64,000 bases of DNA from Lolium rigidum (Eukaryota > Streptophyta > Magnoliopsida > Poales > Poaceae): positions 39,771,769 through 39,835,768 of the forward strand of contig NC_061514.1 of assembly GCF_022539505.1 (NCBI RefSeq). The letters run 5' to 3'. Every line of letters begins with the position of its first letter. Position 1 is the stretch's first letter. Shown here piece after piece: positions 1 through 10,851 of this stretch. The position numbers were made by a program, and so were the translations under genes. The notes beneath the pieces were generated by a model that was not told where the DNA came from, searched no databases, and worked only from the letters and a program-made list of their open reading frames with translations.

Positions 1-134
1 GTAATTGCGTTCATACTAATAACATTGCTACTATCATGCAAATAAGATTCCATAGGTTTTTTAATTTTCGCATCAAACAATTCTAAATCAGGAAAAAGAT
101 TAAAAAGCTCACTAATTTTTTTGTTGTTTTCCAT
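1..134 (-). CDS. Start of unknown retrotransposon ORF (partial)
   Basis: Minus-strand ATG at 134-132 opens a frame starting MENNKK and running open to the window edge (44 codons). It aligns by eye with the first codons of the 248-residue ORF of element B at 48205 (MENNKN; then KKPME, NVI and MNA at equivalent places). The role is unknown; no domain is recognised. Its preservation in two separate elements suggests it is or was a real protein. Confidence 0.6.
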   Translation of the reverse strand, partial: MENNKKISELFNLFPDLELFDAKIKKPMESYLHDSSNVISMNAI

Positions 135-308
135 TATGCCTAACTAGTGAAAATAAAAACAAGAGACAAAAAAATAAAATTGCAGAATCTAAAGGAGATA
201 GCTTCGAGCACTCACACAACGGCAACAGTGCTAGGAAATAGCTTAGTAGTCGGAGGATGTGAATACCTTTTACCTTACCTCCCCGGCAACGGCGCCGTGA
301 AAATAGCT

Positions 309-1790
309 TGATGTCTACGGGTGCTTCAATTCTTGTAGACAGTGTTGGGCCTCCAAGAGCGAGAGGTTTGTAGAACAGCGAGCAAGTTTCCCTTAAGTGA
401 ATCACCCAAGGTTTATCGAACTCAGGGAGGTAGAGGTCAAAGATAGTCCTCTCAAGCAACCCTGCAACTAAGATACAAGAAGTCTCTTGTGTCCCCAACA
501 CACCTAATACACTTGTCAGATGTATAGGCGCACTAGTTCGGCGAAGAGATAGTAAAACACATCTGGTATAGATGATGGTAATATTGCAGGAAGTAAAGAT
601 GCAGTAAAACAGTAAACAAGCGATGTTTGCAGTATTGGAAACAAGGCCTAGGGATCATACTTTCACTAGTGGACACTCTCAACATTGATCGCATAATAAA
701 TAAATAACTTCTTCTCACTTGTGCTACATATGCTCTTGTTTGATAACAAACACCATTCATTGCGTAGGGCTACAAGAGCTCCCTCAAGCCGGAGTAAACA
801 AGAGCCACAACATTCGGCATTCATATTTAAGTAACCTTAGAGCATAATAGATCTTTGCAATTTAAACCGAGTACTAACATAGCATACACACTGTCACCAT
901 TACACTATGAAAGGGGGAATAGATCACATCAATACTATCATAGTGATAATTAACTCCATAACCTACAAGAGATTATGATCATAACCTACGCCAAGTACTT
1001 CACGATGCACACACTATCACCATTACACCATGAAGGAGGAATAGACTACTTTAATAACATCACATGAGTAGCACATCGAATAATAGCGATACAAAGCTCA
1101 TCATATGGATCTCAATCATGCAAAGCAATTCATGAGATCATTGTATTGGAGTACAGAGAGAGAGATTAACCACATAGCTACCGGTACAGCCCTTAGCCTC
1201 GGGGAGAACTACTCCCTCCTCATCATGGGAGACAGCAGCGTTGATGGAGATGGCGGTGGTGTCGATGGAGATGCCTTCCGGGGGCAATTCCCCGTCCCGG
1301 CGGCGTGCCGGAACAGAGACTTCTGTCCCCCGAATCTTTGCTTCGCGATGGCGGCGGCTCTGGAACTTTTCTCGTATCGTGGCTTTTCCGTGTCGAAGAT
1401 TTAGGTCAGGGAGCTTTTTATAGGCGAAGAGTCGGAGTCGGAAGGGGTCTGGGGGACCCACACATCAGGGGGGCGCGCCCCCCCTTGGGCCGCGCTGCCA
1501 CCATGTGTGGTGGCCCTGGGCCTCTCCTCTGGCCCCTCTCCGGTGTTCTGGAAGCCTCGTGGAATTATAAGATACTGGGCGTTGATTTCGTCCAATTCCG
1601 AGAATATTTCCTTACTAGGATTTCTGAAACCAAAAACAAGCAGAAACAGGAACTGGCACTTCGGCATCTCGTTAATAGGTTAGTTCCGGAAAATGCATCA
1701 AAACGATATAAAGTGTGAACAAAACATGTAGGTATTGTCATAAAACTAGCATGGAACATCAGAAATTATAGATATGTTTGAGACGTATCA
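309..1790 (-). repeat. 5' LTR of element B2
   Basis: TG...CA bounded LTR of 1482 bp, about 260 bp shorter than the LTRs of element B. Read on the minus strand it holds a TATA-like TATAAAAAG near 1414-1424, about where B has CTATATAAGG, so the promoter position is conserved. The part near 850-1080 carries repeated phrases (cctac, atgaaggag, tcaccattacac) also found in the LTRs of B. Confidence 0.8.
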
Positions 1791-2085
1791 AGGTGTCATC
1801 ATAATCTATGCCATACCTTTGCTTAAAACCTTTTGCAATAAGACGAGCTTTATACATGTCAATAGTGCCATCATCATGTTTCTTGATTCGGCCATCAGCC
1901 TCTCGCAAGCATACAAAAGGAAGCTAGTGCAGATGAACTTTCTCCATCAGCCTCTCGCAAGCAGTTCCCTAAAGCCATCGGTTGCGGAGTTCAGCTGCCG
2001 AACCATCAGATTTTCCAATGGCGCCCAGCAGCAGCGCACTCAAATCCAGACAATCCGCAGTAATTCCCCCCTGCAGTGATCCAGC
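1791..2085 (-). pseudogene. Copia reverse transcriptase scrap
   Basis: Minus-strand translation of about 1791-1895 gives a recognisable Ty1-copia RT stretch ([12 protein letters not shown], then YGIDYDDT), the usual segment upstream of the first catalytic aspartate. The rest to 2085 has no clear frame; an 18 bp phrase ending ctctcgcaagc occurs twice (about 1895 and 1948), which suggests a local duplication. The fragment is cut at one side by element B2 and at the other by the LTR at 2086. Confidence 0.6.
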
Positions 2086-2759
2086 TGTTGGGGGGATGAC
2101 CCCCGGTATGCCAAAGATATGTCATACCGGATGGTCTCACCCTTCAGGATACCGGTTTAATGTTCATGCCGGAATAAGAAAATAGAGTTTGGCTAAGTGA
2201 AGCTAGGCCGGTATCCCCAAGAGGGGTATACCGGAACCAGGAAGGAAAGACGCCGGCGCACCGGAAGGAGGAACTTGCCGGCTGACTGGTCAAAGATTCC
2301 GTCAGGAGCTAAAGGACAAGGATGAGCTAAGCAAAGTAGCTTTAAACGAAGACTAGAAGACAAGGAGGAGGATGACGGTCAAAGAAGCCGGAGGACGTCA
2401 TCCTTCATGTTTAAAGAAGACCCCGGCGTCATCTGTGATTAAAGTAACTTTATAAAGTATCTTTGTAAAGTAGTTTGTCTAGTCAAAGATCCCATTAGGG
2501 TTTCTTGTTCTGTAAGCCACCCTCTCCCCTATATAAGGAGAGGGGGCAGCCTCTTTCATACGCGCGATCCACAGTAGAGAGAACAACTCCGTAACCTGTC
2601 TTGAGATCAAAGAACATGGTGATCTAGAGCGAGTTCGTCCTTGTGTCTTTCTTCTTCTACCTCTGGTCTTGGCCGGGTTCTTGAGGAAAGCATCCGGAAG
2701 TTCGTCCTTCTAGTCACAAACCCTCCCCCGAATCCTCTGGCGTCCATTCGGCCCCAACA
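2086..2759 (+). repeat. Isolated LTR with TGTTGGGG/CCCCAACA ends
   Basis: A 674 bp unit with perfect 8 bp inverted ends TGTTGGGG and CCCCAACA, and a promoter-like TATATAAG at 2530-2537 after a pyrimidine-rich stretch, as in LTRs read on the plus strand. The 5 bp flanks (CCAGC left, TAAGC right) differ, and no primer site follows. It is therefore either a solo LTR whose flank was later altered or the remains of an element lost by deletion. Superfamily is not decided. Confidence 0.65.
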
Positions 2760-2785
2760 TAAGCCATCCCATGGCATCTGCTCGT

Positions 2786-3635
2786 TCACCACGACGACAC
2801 CAGCAGTAGCAGATTGGAGTCGAGCAACCTCGAGTTTTTGTCCAGGCACAAAGGCCGCCAACTTCTGATCATCATAGAAAGTTTTCGAAGCATCTCCTTG
2901 ACACTGGGCCAGCTTTTTCCCTGAAAACACAAATCATTGCGGGTAGACCACAAGGTCCAGAAAGCCGCAAATGAAGAGATATTAAGAACTGAATTGTTCT
3001 TGCTAACCCACCATCTAGCAATAGATTCAAAATCCAAACCAGTAGGTTTACCAAAGATATCAGATAGGGTTTTCCAGAGCATCTTGGCAACAACACATTC
3101 AAAAAATAAATGAGTAGTTGTCTCAGGTTCACAGCAGAACATGCAAGTTTTATCATCAACAGTCCTACGTTTAGCAAGATTATCTCGAGTAAGAAGTTTA
3201 TTGTTTGATAAAAGCCACAAGAAGATATGAATCCTCGGCGGTATATGCAAACTCCAAACTGCAGGAGTGTGGATCGTAACAACCCCACCATCGTTCACTA
3301 TCCCATAAAAAGATTTCACTGAGTATTCACCAGACGTATGATAGAGCCACACCGGCTTATCCTCACACTCAATTAGCCGAACTGTCAGGATAAGACACAC
3401 TAGTTCAATCCACCTATTAAACAAAGCGAGAGAAACGGATCTTCAAAAGGTAAACCTTAAATCAGACCCATCCCATGCCTCTGCAACAGTACATTTTTTT
3501 CATTAACAATTGTATATAGATCCGAGAAGAGAATTGCCAGAGAACAATGACCCAACCATATGTCCTCCCAAAATAAATCCTTCCGGCCATCACCCACATT
3601 CCACTTGAATCCAACCTTCGCCGCAGAAGCAGCCC
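2786..3635 (-). pseudogene. LINE ORF2 C-terminal zinc-binding (zf-RVT) region
   Basis: The minus-strand frame over 3424-2786 (212 residues) shows the zf-RVT domain found after the RT in plant L1 elements: YSVKSFY, then WSLHIPPR, FLWLL, a CMFCCEPETTTHLFFEC cysteine/histidine cluster, and the late WSTRNDLCFQ motif. Upstream, 3425-3635 is out of frame and continues beyond element C at 6977. The C-terminus runs to near the junction with the LTR at 2086-2759. Not functional as it stands. Confidence 0.75.
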
Positions 3636-3865
3636 TGTTATGGTGCTGCTAGAGGGATGACACGAGAGGGTTGGCCGAGGGCATTGCCCACGCCGGTGGC
3701 AAGAGGGAAGAGATTTCCTTCTTAATTCTTGCTTGATTAGATTGATACGTCTCGTCTCCTTATGTAGAGAGGTTTACTTGACCCCTAAGCAAGCGACCCT
3801 TATCTCTAATTAACCCTAGACTAATGGGCTATACCGCCAGCCCAAGCCCATTACATACTCTAACA
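3636..3865 (-). repeat. 3' LTR of element C
   Basis: 230 bp, TG...CA bounded, near-identical to the copy at 6744-6976 apart from scattered C/T and G/A differences, including small losses in the GC-rich stretch near 3680-3700. Confidence 0.88.
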
Positions 3866-3987
3866 CTACACCCCACCTGGACATGCAACTCGTCCTCGAG
3901 CTGCAACCTAAACAAACCATGACTCGACTCAACACAAACCTAACACCTAAAAACGAGCCTTTTACATCTCGGCTTGTTTTATTACTC

Positions 3988-6715
3988 TTAACCTGAAATG
4001 GACTGGGACGCTTTATTGTTGACCCCTGAACATAAAGTGGACACCATCCGCCCGTCGAACGTGCACCTGTACAGCCACCTGGATCCCATGAAAACCAGCA
4101 GGACAAAAGGAGGCCGCGCACGGCGGCTGGCGGCGGAATGCAGTGGTGCTACGCGGTGCGCTCCTGTCGGTGACACCATGCCTTCTCCCCGCCGGATGAC
4201 TGTCGATGGCGCACACTTTGAGGTCATTGCCCGTGGGAAAAATAGCATGTCCGGCGCCCGTGGGGGAAACCGCACGCCCAAGATCCCCGACGCTGCGGAC
4301 GAGATCGAGGTCCGTTGCGCAAGTGCAACTTGGAGGAGCTGCAGCTGCAGATCACGCATCTCCCGCACACGTCGACGCACTAGGAGGCCGCGCGCAGCAG
4401 CCTGCAGCCTCACCGCCGCCGACACGTGGCGGATAGAGATCCAAGCCGGAAGCGGTGACGGCGACGGAGGGAAACGGACTTGGTGGAAGGGCATCCCAGG
4501 CGGTGTCGATGTAGAGCCCGGGGCCAAGGTCGCTCCCACACCGCCGAAAGGCAGGGACAACGTCGGTGGCGGCAACAGCCGCTGCTGTGGTGTTGGTGGC
4601 GACGGCAGCAGCTGCTGCTGTTGCAGCTGCCCACCGAACGGCAGGGACAACGTCGGTGAGGACATCAGCTGCAGCGGCGGCGTTGGTGGCGGCGGCTGCT
4701 GGTTGACACGCGTGAAAGCACACGTCCGTTGGGAACCCCAAGTGGAATGTGTGATGCGTATAGAAGCAAGTTTCCCTTAGTATGAAACCAAGTTTATCGA
4801 ACCAGTAGGAGTCAAGGAACACATGAAGGTTGTTGGTGGAGGAGTGTAGTGCGGCGCAACACCAGTGAAACCGGCGCCAACGTGGAACCTGCACAACACA
4901 ATCAAGATACTTTGCCCCAACGTAACAGTGAGGTTGTCAATCTCACCGACTTGCTCAAAACAAAGGATTAAACGTATAGTGTGGAAGATGATGTTTGTTT
5001 GCAAAGAACAGTAGAGAACAATGATTGCAGTAGATTGTATTCAGATGTAAAAGAATGGACCAGGGTCCACAGTTCACTAGTGGTGTCTCTCCAATAAGAT
5101 AAATAACATGCTAGGTAAACAAATTACAGGCGGGCAATTGACAAACATAGATTCAATACATATCATGATGATCACTATGAGATTTAATCAGGGCATTACG
5201 ACAAAGAACATAGACCGCCATCCAGCATGCATCTATGCCTAAATAGTCCACCTTCAGGTTAGCATCCGCACCCCTTCCAGTATTAAGTTGCAAACAACGG
5301 ACAATTGCATTAAGTATGGTGCGTAATGTAATCAACACAAATATCCTTAGACAAAGTATTGATGTTTTATCCCTAGTAGCAACAACGACATCCACAACCT
5401 TAGCACTTTCCGTCACCGTCCTGCATTCAATGGAGGCATGAACCCACTATCGAGCATAAATACCCCCTCTTGGAGTTACAAGTATCAACTTGGCCAGAGC
5501 CTCTACAAGCAACGGAGAGCATGCAAGAACATAAAAAACGCATATATGATAGATTAATAATCAACTTGACATAATATTCTATATTCATCGGATCCCACCA
5601 AACACAACATGTAGCATTACAAATAGATGATCTTGATCATGTTAGGCAGCTCACAAGATCTAAACATGATAGCACAAGAGGAGAAGACAACCAACTAGCT
5701 ACTGCTATGGACCCATAGTCCAAGGATGAACTACTCACGCATCAATCCGGAGGCGGGCATGATGATGTAGAGCCCTTCGGTGATGATTCCCCTCTCCGGC
5801 AGGGTGCCGGAGGCGATCTCCTGAATCCCCCGAGATGGGATTGGCGGCGGCGGCGTCTCTGGAAGTATTTCCGTATCGTGGCTCTCGGTAATAGGGTTTT
5901 CGCGACGAAGGGTATAAGTAGGCGGAAGGGCAGCATCGGTGGGGGCACGAGGGCCCCACACCATAGGGCAGCGTGGGCCCCACCCTGGCCGCGCGGCCCT
6001 GTGGTGTGGGCGCCTCGTCGCCCCACCTCGTATGCTCTTCGGTCTTCTGGAAGCTTCGTGGAAAAATAAGACCCTGGGCGTTGATTTCGTCCAATTCCGA
6101 GAATATTTCCTTTGTAGGATTTCTGAAACCAAAAACAGCAGAAAACAAGAATCGGCGCTTCGGCATCTTGTTAATAGGTTAGTGCCGGAAAATGCATAAT
6201 AATGATGTAAAGTATGTATAAAACATGTGAGTATTGTCATAAAAGTAGCATGGAACATAAGAAATTATAGATACGTTGGAGACGTATCACTGGTGCTGCT
6301 GCAGCTTCCTGGTGGGGAAGAAGGCGGCCAGTTGCTGGAGAAGAGGGACCCCCGGCGCCGAGGTAGGGCCCGACCCGGAGATGGTGGACAGCGGCAGCGG
6401 GGTCTGCAGAAGCCTGGCGTCGGGTGGCGGCGACGACAGCAGCAGCGTCGGCTGCAGCGGCCCGGCGATCGCGGCGGAGGCCGCCTGGTGCGTCGGCTGC
6501 CACGGCAGTAGCGCCGCTGGCGGTGGCGGCCCGTAGGGACCGGCCAGGAAGAGGCGGATCTACTGGACAACAGTGGTGAGATCGCGGATTGCTCCGGCGA
6601 TCTCCTCCGGGGTGAGGGTAACGGGAAGCGGCGCGGTGGAGGTGGCCGGCACCGGCCTGGGCGGGACGCCGGTGGTGGTGGCCATCGGGCCAGTGGTGGT
6701 GGGATGGCTGGACAT
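3988..6715 (-). pseudogene. Gag-like ORF of element C, split by a solo LTR
   Basis: The minus-strand ATG at 6715 opens a frame starting MSSHPTTTG and reading IRLFLAGP after an in-frame TAG at 6562-6560. The solo LTR at 4704-6289 then interrupts it. On the far side (4698-3988) a frame rich in Q, P and S continues, with two LSLPFGG repeats and a basic stretch AVRLQAAARGLLVRRRV that fits the calmodulin-binding IQ consensus. The IRLFL leader has a counterpart in the gypsy gag at 60122-61407, so a gag-related origin is likely. The C-terminal half has no recognised domain. Broken by the stop and the insertion. Confidence 0.55.
4704..6289 (-). mobile_element. Solo LTR of the element A family
   Basis: A 1586 bp LTR with TGATACGTCTCC start and GCGTGTCA end on the minus strand, flanked by a perfect TSD CTGGT (4699-4703 and 6290-6294). 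No primer site or internal DNA is present, so it is a solo LTR left by recombination between the two LTRs of one insertion. It matches the 5' LTR (1.59 kb after removing insertions) and 3' LTR (58538-60121) of element A over its full length. Confidence 0.95.
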
Positions 6716-6743
6716 TATCGAACCCGAAAAGCTGATACCAAAT

Positions 6744-6976
6744 TGTTATGGTGCTGCTAGAGGGATGGCGCGAGAGGGCCGGCCGGGGGCCTTGCCCACG
6801 GCCGGTGGCAAGAGGGAAGGGATTTCCTTCTTAATTCTTGCTTGATTAGATTGATACGTCTCGTCTCCTTATATAGAGAGGTTTACTTGACCCCCTAAGC
6901 AAGTGACCCTTATCTCTGATTAACCCTAAGACTAATGGGCTATACCGCCAGCCCAAGCCCATTATGTACTCTAACA
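6744..6976 (-). repeat. 5' LTR of element C
   Basis: 233 bp, TGTTATGG...CTCTAACA. On the minus strand it carries a TATA-like TCTATATAAGG near 6871-6881. The primer site TTGGTATCAG lies directly inside it. Confidence 0.88.
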
Positions 6977-7935
6977 AGCCCACATCACACCTTTCCAAAA
7001 GGGTGAGCAATGTACAGGTTGGGCTTGAATCATACTAGGGGAAAGATCATATTTATAGTCTACTATCAACCTCCAGATTTTGTTACCATCTAAATGATAC
7101 ATTTTAATCCAGGAAGCCAAAAGACAGAGATTGAAGTCGCGCAAATTTTGGATCCCAACCCACCATACTCTTTTTTCTACTAACAAAATCCCAGGAGGCC
7201 AGATGATACTTATGCGATTCACCAACATTGTTCCAGAAAAATATGCGCCATTTGAGAATTGATAGCAGCAATGGCCCATTTAGGAAATTTGAGAAAAGAA
7301 AGGAGATACATAGGGATGCTATCAATACATGCTTATAAAAGAATAAGCCTGCCTCGATACGAAAGCAGTTTACCCCTCCAACCAGAAATGTGTTTAATGA
7401 TTTTATCTAGAATCAGCTGTAAATCCTCTTTCCTAAGTTTAGAGAAATGTAAACCACTCCTAGATAAGTGAAGGGAAAACCACTCAACTTGCATCCAAAA
7501 ATCTGTGAAAACAGATTAGCTTCAGCAACATCAACATTGATAGTCAGCAAATCAATTTTATGGTAATTAATCCACATATCAGACATTTGTTCAAAACATG
7601 TAAGCAGCAATTTTAAATTTCTAGCCATATCCAAGTCCTTTTGCAAAAAAGGATGGTGTCATCAGTATATTGCAAGCTGATGACACCACCAGGAATAGCT
7701 TGGGAAGTAAACCACATATCAACTAACTACTGGCAACTTTAAAGAAGATTTTAGAAAACACATCAGCCACCAAGTTGAATAAAATGGGGGAAAGTGGATC
7801 ACCTTGTTTCAAGCCCTTACCAGTCATGAAATAATTACTATTAACATCATTGATCCTAACACAGAAAGAACTTTTTTGGAGAATGGCTTTAATCCTACTC
7901 CTCCAAATCTCACCAAACCCTCTAGATTACAAGTC
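6977..7935 (-). pseudogene. LINE ORF2 reverse transcriptase region
   Basis: Minus-strand reading shows L1-type RT blocks in order: SRIKAILQKSS, YFMTGKGLKQGDPLSP with LFN (about 7850-7760), the catalytic box as QYTDD (about 7665-7650; YADD is the usual form), NLKLLL and INYHKIDL, then FPFTYLGV near 7440, and the post-RT region (KYHLASWDF, KSMVGWDPKFARL) to the junction with element C. Frameshifts and a stop separate these blocks, so it is a pseudogene. Blocks before the GLKQGDPLSP motif are missing. Confidence 0.75.
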
Positions 7936-8278
7936 TCGTTACTTTTCTCACTGGAGTTACTTACTAAATTAAAATCCCCACCTAATAAAGTAGGTAAGGA
8001 TTTTGACTCCATCAGGTCATGCAGTTCGGTGAAAAAATCAAGTTTAAGCTCAGCATACGCAGTACAATAGATCATAACAAGTTGCCACAGAAAAGAACTA
8101 GACTTATCAACCATAACGACGGACACAAAGAAAGCACCAAAATCATGAGAAACAACCTCAAACTTATCCTCACGGATCCCAACTAAAATACCCCCAACAG
8201 TTTTTTAGCCGGCAAAGCAATCCATTTGTAAGGAATATTACCAGAGATGAAGTCTAAAAATCCATCATCTAACAGTTC
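7936..8278 (-). pseudogene. LINE ORF2 endonuclease, C-terminal part
   Basis: The minus-strand frame contains GGDFNLV and KSN, the end of the apurinic-type endonuclease domain of plant L1 elements, preceded by VGIRED and VVMVDKSS-like text. The frame passes within a few residues of KSN into RT text, so the usual several hundred codons between the domains are gone. The N-terminal part of the same domain lies at 10730-10851, across element D. Confidence 0.7.
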
Positions 8279-8327
8279 TGTTATATTGTGGTACGGATCG
8301 TTGCCACCGTCTATATATTTTTTGGGC

Positions 8328-10309
8328 CAAGGGCTGTTAAGTGCATCTTCCTTGGTTATGGTTCAGGAGTTAAGGCATATAGATTATGGAATCCTGAAAC
8401 TAAGAAAATTGTGTTGAGCAGGAATGTCGTTTTTAATGAGGCGGTTATGTTTAATGATAGTCCGTCTACTGATATTTCTGATGCTATTGATTCTCCCGAT
8501 GTTTCGATGATGAGCAAGCACATAATTGGCGTGCAGGTGGAGCACGCAAAGGAGAATGAAAATGTGGTTCCCGAAACCAACAATGATGATAATGATGTTC
8601 CACCTTCACCACCTTTTGTTCAGCGACAAGGACGGTCTATTGCTGCTGACCGCCCTAGGAGAAATATTGCACCTCCTACCCGATTAATTCAAGAATGTGA
8701 TATTGTTGATTATGCTTTGAGTTGTGCTTGAACAGGTGGAGCATGATATTGAACCAGCTACATATACTGAAGCCATTGCTTCGGTTGATAAAGAGAAGTG
8801 GGTAGGTGCGATGCAAGAAGAGATGCAATCGCTTGAGAAGAATGGCACATGGGATGTTGTGCACTTGCCTAAACAAAAGAAGGATGTCCGCTGCAAGTGG
8901 ATATTTAAAAGAATGGAAGGTTTGTCTCCTAATGAGCCTCCACGGTTTAAGGTAAGGTTAGTAGCAAAAGGTTTCAGTCAAATTCCAGGTGTTGATTATA
9001 ATGATGTATTCTCCCCGGTTGTGAAGCATAGTTCTATTCGTGCTTTCTTTGGTATTGTTGCTATGCATGATCTTGAGCTTGAGCAGCTAGATGTAAAGAC
9101 TGCTTTTCTACATTGTGAGTTGGAGGAGGAGATATATATGGACCAACCTGAAGGTTATGTTGTGCCTGGTAAGGAGGATCTTGTTTGCAAATTAAAGAGG
9201 TCCCTTTATGGTCCGAAACTGATCGCCACGACGAGTGGTATAAAAGGTTTGATTCATTTATGCTTACACATGGTTTTGAGAGATCTCGGTATGATAGTTG
9301 TGTGTATATCAAGTTTGTTAATGGATCACCTATTTATTTGCTGCTATATGTTGATGATATGTTGATTGCTTGCCAAGAGCATGAAAGAGATCACTATTTT
9401 AAAGAATCAATTAAGTAGTGAGTTTGAGATGAAGGATCTTGGTCCTGCTAAGAAAATACTAGGCATGGAAATTAAAAGGGACAGAAAGTCTAGTTTGTTA
9501 TTTCTTGGTCAGGAAAAGTACATTGAGAAAGTTCTTCATCGTTTTAATATGCATGATGCAAAGTCAGTTACTACTCCTATTGCTTCTCATTTCAAGTTGT
9601 CGACTTTGCAATGTCCTAGCTCGAAGATGATATTGAGTACATGTCTCGAGTTCCCTATTCTAGTGCTGTTGGTTCCTTGATGTATGCCATGGTTTGTTCA
9701 CGTCCTGATCTGTCATATGCTATGAGTTTGGTCAGTCGATACATGGCTAATCCTGGTAAAGAACATTGGAAAGTTGTTCAGTGGATTTTTAGGTACCTTC
9801 GCGGCACATCAAAAGCTTGCTTGAGGTTTGGCAGGATTGGTGAGGGGCTCGCCGGATATGTGGATTCAGATTATGTCGGCGATTTGGATAAGAGAAGGTC
9901 CCTCACAGGTTATGTGTTTACTGTTGGTGGATGTGCTGTTAGCTGGAAGGCTACTTTGCAGGATGTTGTTGCACAATCTACTACTGAGGCTGAGTACATG
10001 GCTATTGCTGAGGCAGGTAAAGAGGTTGTTTGGCTGAAAGGTTTATATGCTGAGCTTTGTGGAGATAATTCTTGCATTAAGTTGTTCAGTGACAGTCAAA
10101 GTGCTATTTACCTTACTAAAGATCAATTGTTCCATGAGAGGACAAAGCACATTGATATTAAGTACCACGCAATCAGAGATGTGGTTGCAAAAGGTAAAAT
10201 GAAGGTATGCAAGATTAGTACTCATGATAATCCTGTTGATATGATGACTAAGCCTGTCCCTGTGTCCAAGTTTGAGCTTTGCACAAGCTTGGTTGGTATA
10301 ATTGTTTAG
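8328..10309 (+). pseudogene. Copia pol remnant: integrase end, RT, RNase H
   Basis: Three overlapping frames give one copia polyprotein C-terminal half. The integrase tail (KCIFLGYGSGVKAYRLW) is at 8330-8400. RT blocks KWIFKRMEG, RLVAKGFSQ, DVFSPVVK and QLDVKTAFLH follow at 8895-9110. A frame loss at about 9210-9230 replaces the usual SLYGLKQ region, and the catalytic YVDDM is at 9349-9363. RNase H ([37 protein letters not shown]) covers 9850-10060, with a late [13 protein letters not shown] stretch. Frameshifts at about 8730, 9220, 9400 and 9650 leave it non-functional. Confidence 0.88.
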
Positions 10310-10402
10310 CCCAAGTGGCTATTGGCGCCAGCAAGTGTTTTCTTTGTTGATTCAGGTGATTGTTGAAGTTCATGCTACAAGGAATTTGTCTCAAGGTGGA
10401 GT

Positions 10403-10729
10403 TGTTATATTGTGATCCAAATTTCAAGAAGAGGCTAACTTCTGACGAGCGGAGCGAGGCCCATCGCCGGTAGGCTTGGGCCCGTCGCCGGATCGTTGCC
10501 ACCGTCTATATATTTTTTTTTCCTGTAAGCCGCCGCTAGGTTTTGGTTGCATCATTGTACACCCGCGGCGTTTGTAAACACCACCGAAATAGTGAAGTTT
10601 TGCTGGCTGGCGCCCGTGGTTTTTCCCTTGTGTGTTGCAAGGGTTTTCCACGTTAAAATCTCGTGTCCCCTGCAGTGTTTTACTTTCGTTCTTCGTTTAT
10701 TGTGCATCTCAATTATAACAATTATAACA
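10403..10729 (+). repeat. 3' LTR of copia element D
   Basis: 327 bp, TGTTATATTGTG to TATAACA. A purine-rich tract (AAGGTGGAG, 10393-10401) sits just upstream as the plus-strand primer. It contains the segment shared with the 5' LTR remnant at 8295-8323. Confidence 0.88.
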
Positions 10730-10851
10730 AGTTCCATTTTTGTTTCTTGCAAACCAATAAAATCAAATTTAAACTCAAGAATAGCATCAGCTAAAGCTTG
10801 TTTTCGGCCTGGTTTACGCAGGCTGCGTATGTTCCACGTAGCACCAATCAT
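10730..10851 (-). pseudogene. LINE ORF2 start and endonuclease N-terminus
   Basis: Minus-strand ATG at 10851 starts MIGATWNIRSLRK and reads FIGLQETKME, the WN-R-L and QETK blocks that open the L1 endonuclease. It overlaps the ORF1 stop by ATGA. The domain is cut by element D and resumes at 8278. Confidence 0.75.

Larger units (their letters stand above)
1..1790 (-). mobile_element. Gypsy-like LTR element B2, 5' part, cut by window edge
   Basis: On the minus strand this is a 5' LTR followed by a primer-binding region and the start of an ORF, the same order as in element B at 46300-53127. The LTR outer end reads TGATACGTCTC and the inner end GTAGACATCA, as in B. The element runs off the left edge, so its second LTR and TSD cannot be seen. 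It sits against a copia reverse-transcriptase scrap at 1791. Family placement (Ty3-gypsy, non-autonomous) is inferred from its likeness to A and B, since this copy shows no gag or pol. Confidence 0.8.
3636..6976 (-). mobile_element. Small non-autonomous LTR retrotransposon (element C)
   Basis: Bounded by LTRs of 230 and 233 bp with TGTTATGG and CTCTAACA ends, flanked by a perfect TSD AGCCC (3631-3635 and 6977-6981). Without the nested solo LTR it is only about 1.75 kb. On the minus strand an initiator-Met type primer site (TTGGTATCAGCT, about 6731-6742) follows the 5' LTR, and a purine-rich tract lies next to the 3' LTR (3866-3880, AGGTGGGGTGTAG on the minus strand). It holds only a gag-like ORF; no polymerase is present, so mobilisation must have come from a relative. 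Its leader resembles the gypsy gag leader at 60122-61407. Confidence 0.88.
8279..10729 (+). mobile_element. Ty1-copia retrotransposon D, internally deleted
   Basis: Starts TGTTATATTGTG at 8279 and ends TATAACA at 10729, with a perfect TSD AGTTC (8274-8278 and 10730-10734). The 3' LTR is complete (10403-10729). The 5' LTR survives only as about 49 bp: its first 12 bp, then a piece equal to the middle of the 3' LTR (ATCGTTGCCACCGTCTATAT), then integrase-end coding sequence. So most of the 5' LTR, the leader, gag, protease and integrase core are deleted. It split the endonuclease of the LINE. Confidence 0.92.

Noticed and set aside
1105..1718. Frames overlapping the B2 LTR promoter
   Set aside because: LTR sequence open by chance; the same regions in the LTRs of element B have different frames.
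4352..4894. Ala-rich 180-residue minus-strand frame
   Set aside because: It straddles the solo LTR boundary at 4704, so it cannot be an ancestral gene; the poly-Ala part is a shadow of the Gln/Pro-rich gag-like frame.
5731..6258. Frames of 100-175 codons inside LTRs (also 42345-42831, 46331-46895, 51482-52023, 58628-59091)
   Set aside because: The same GC-rich LTR leader is open on both strands in all copies; no conserved protein, and they cross promoter sequence.
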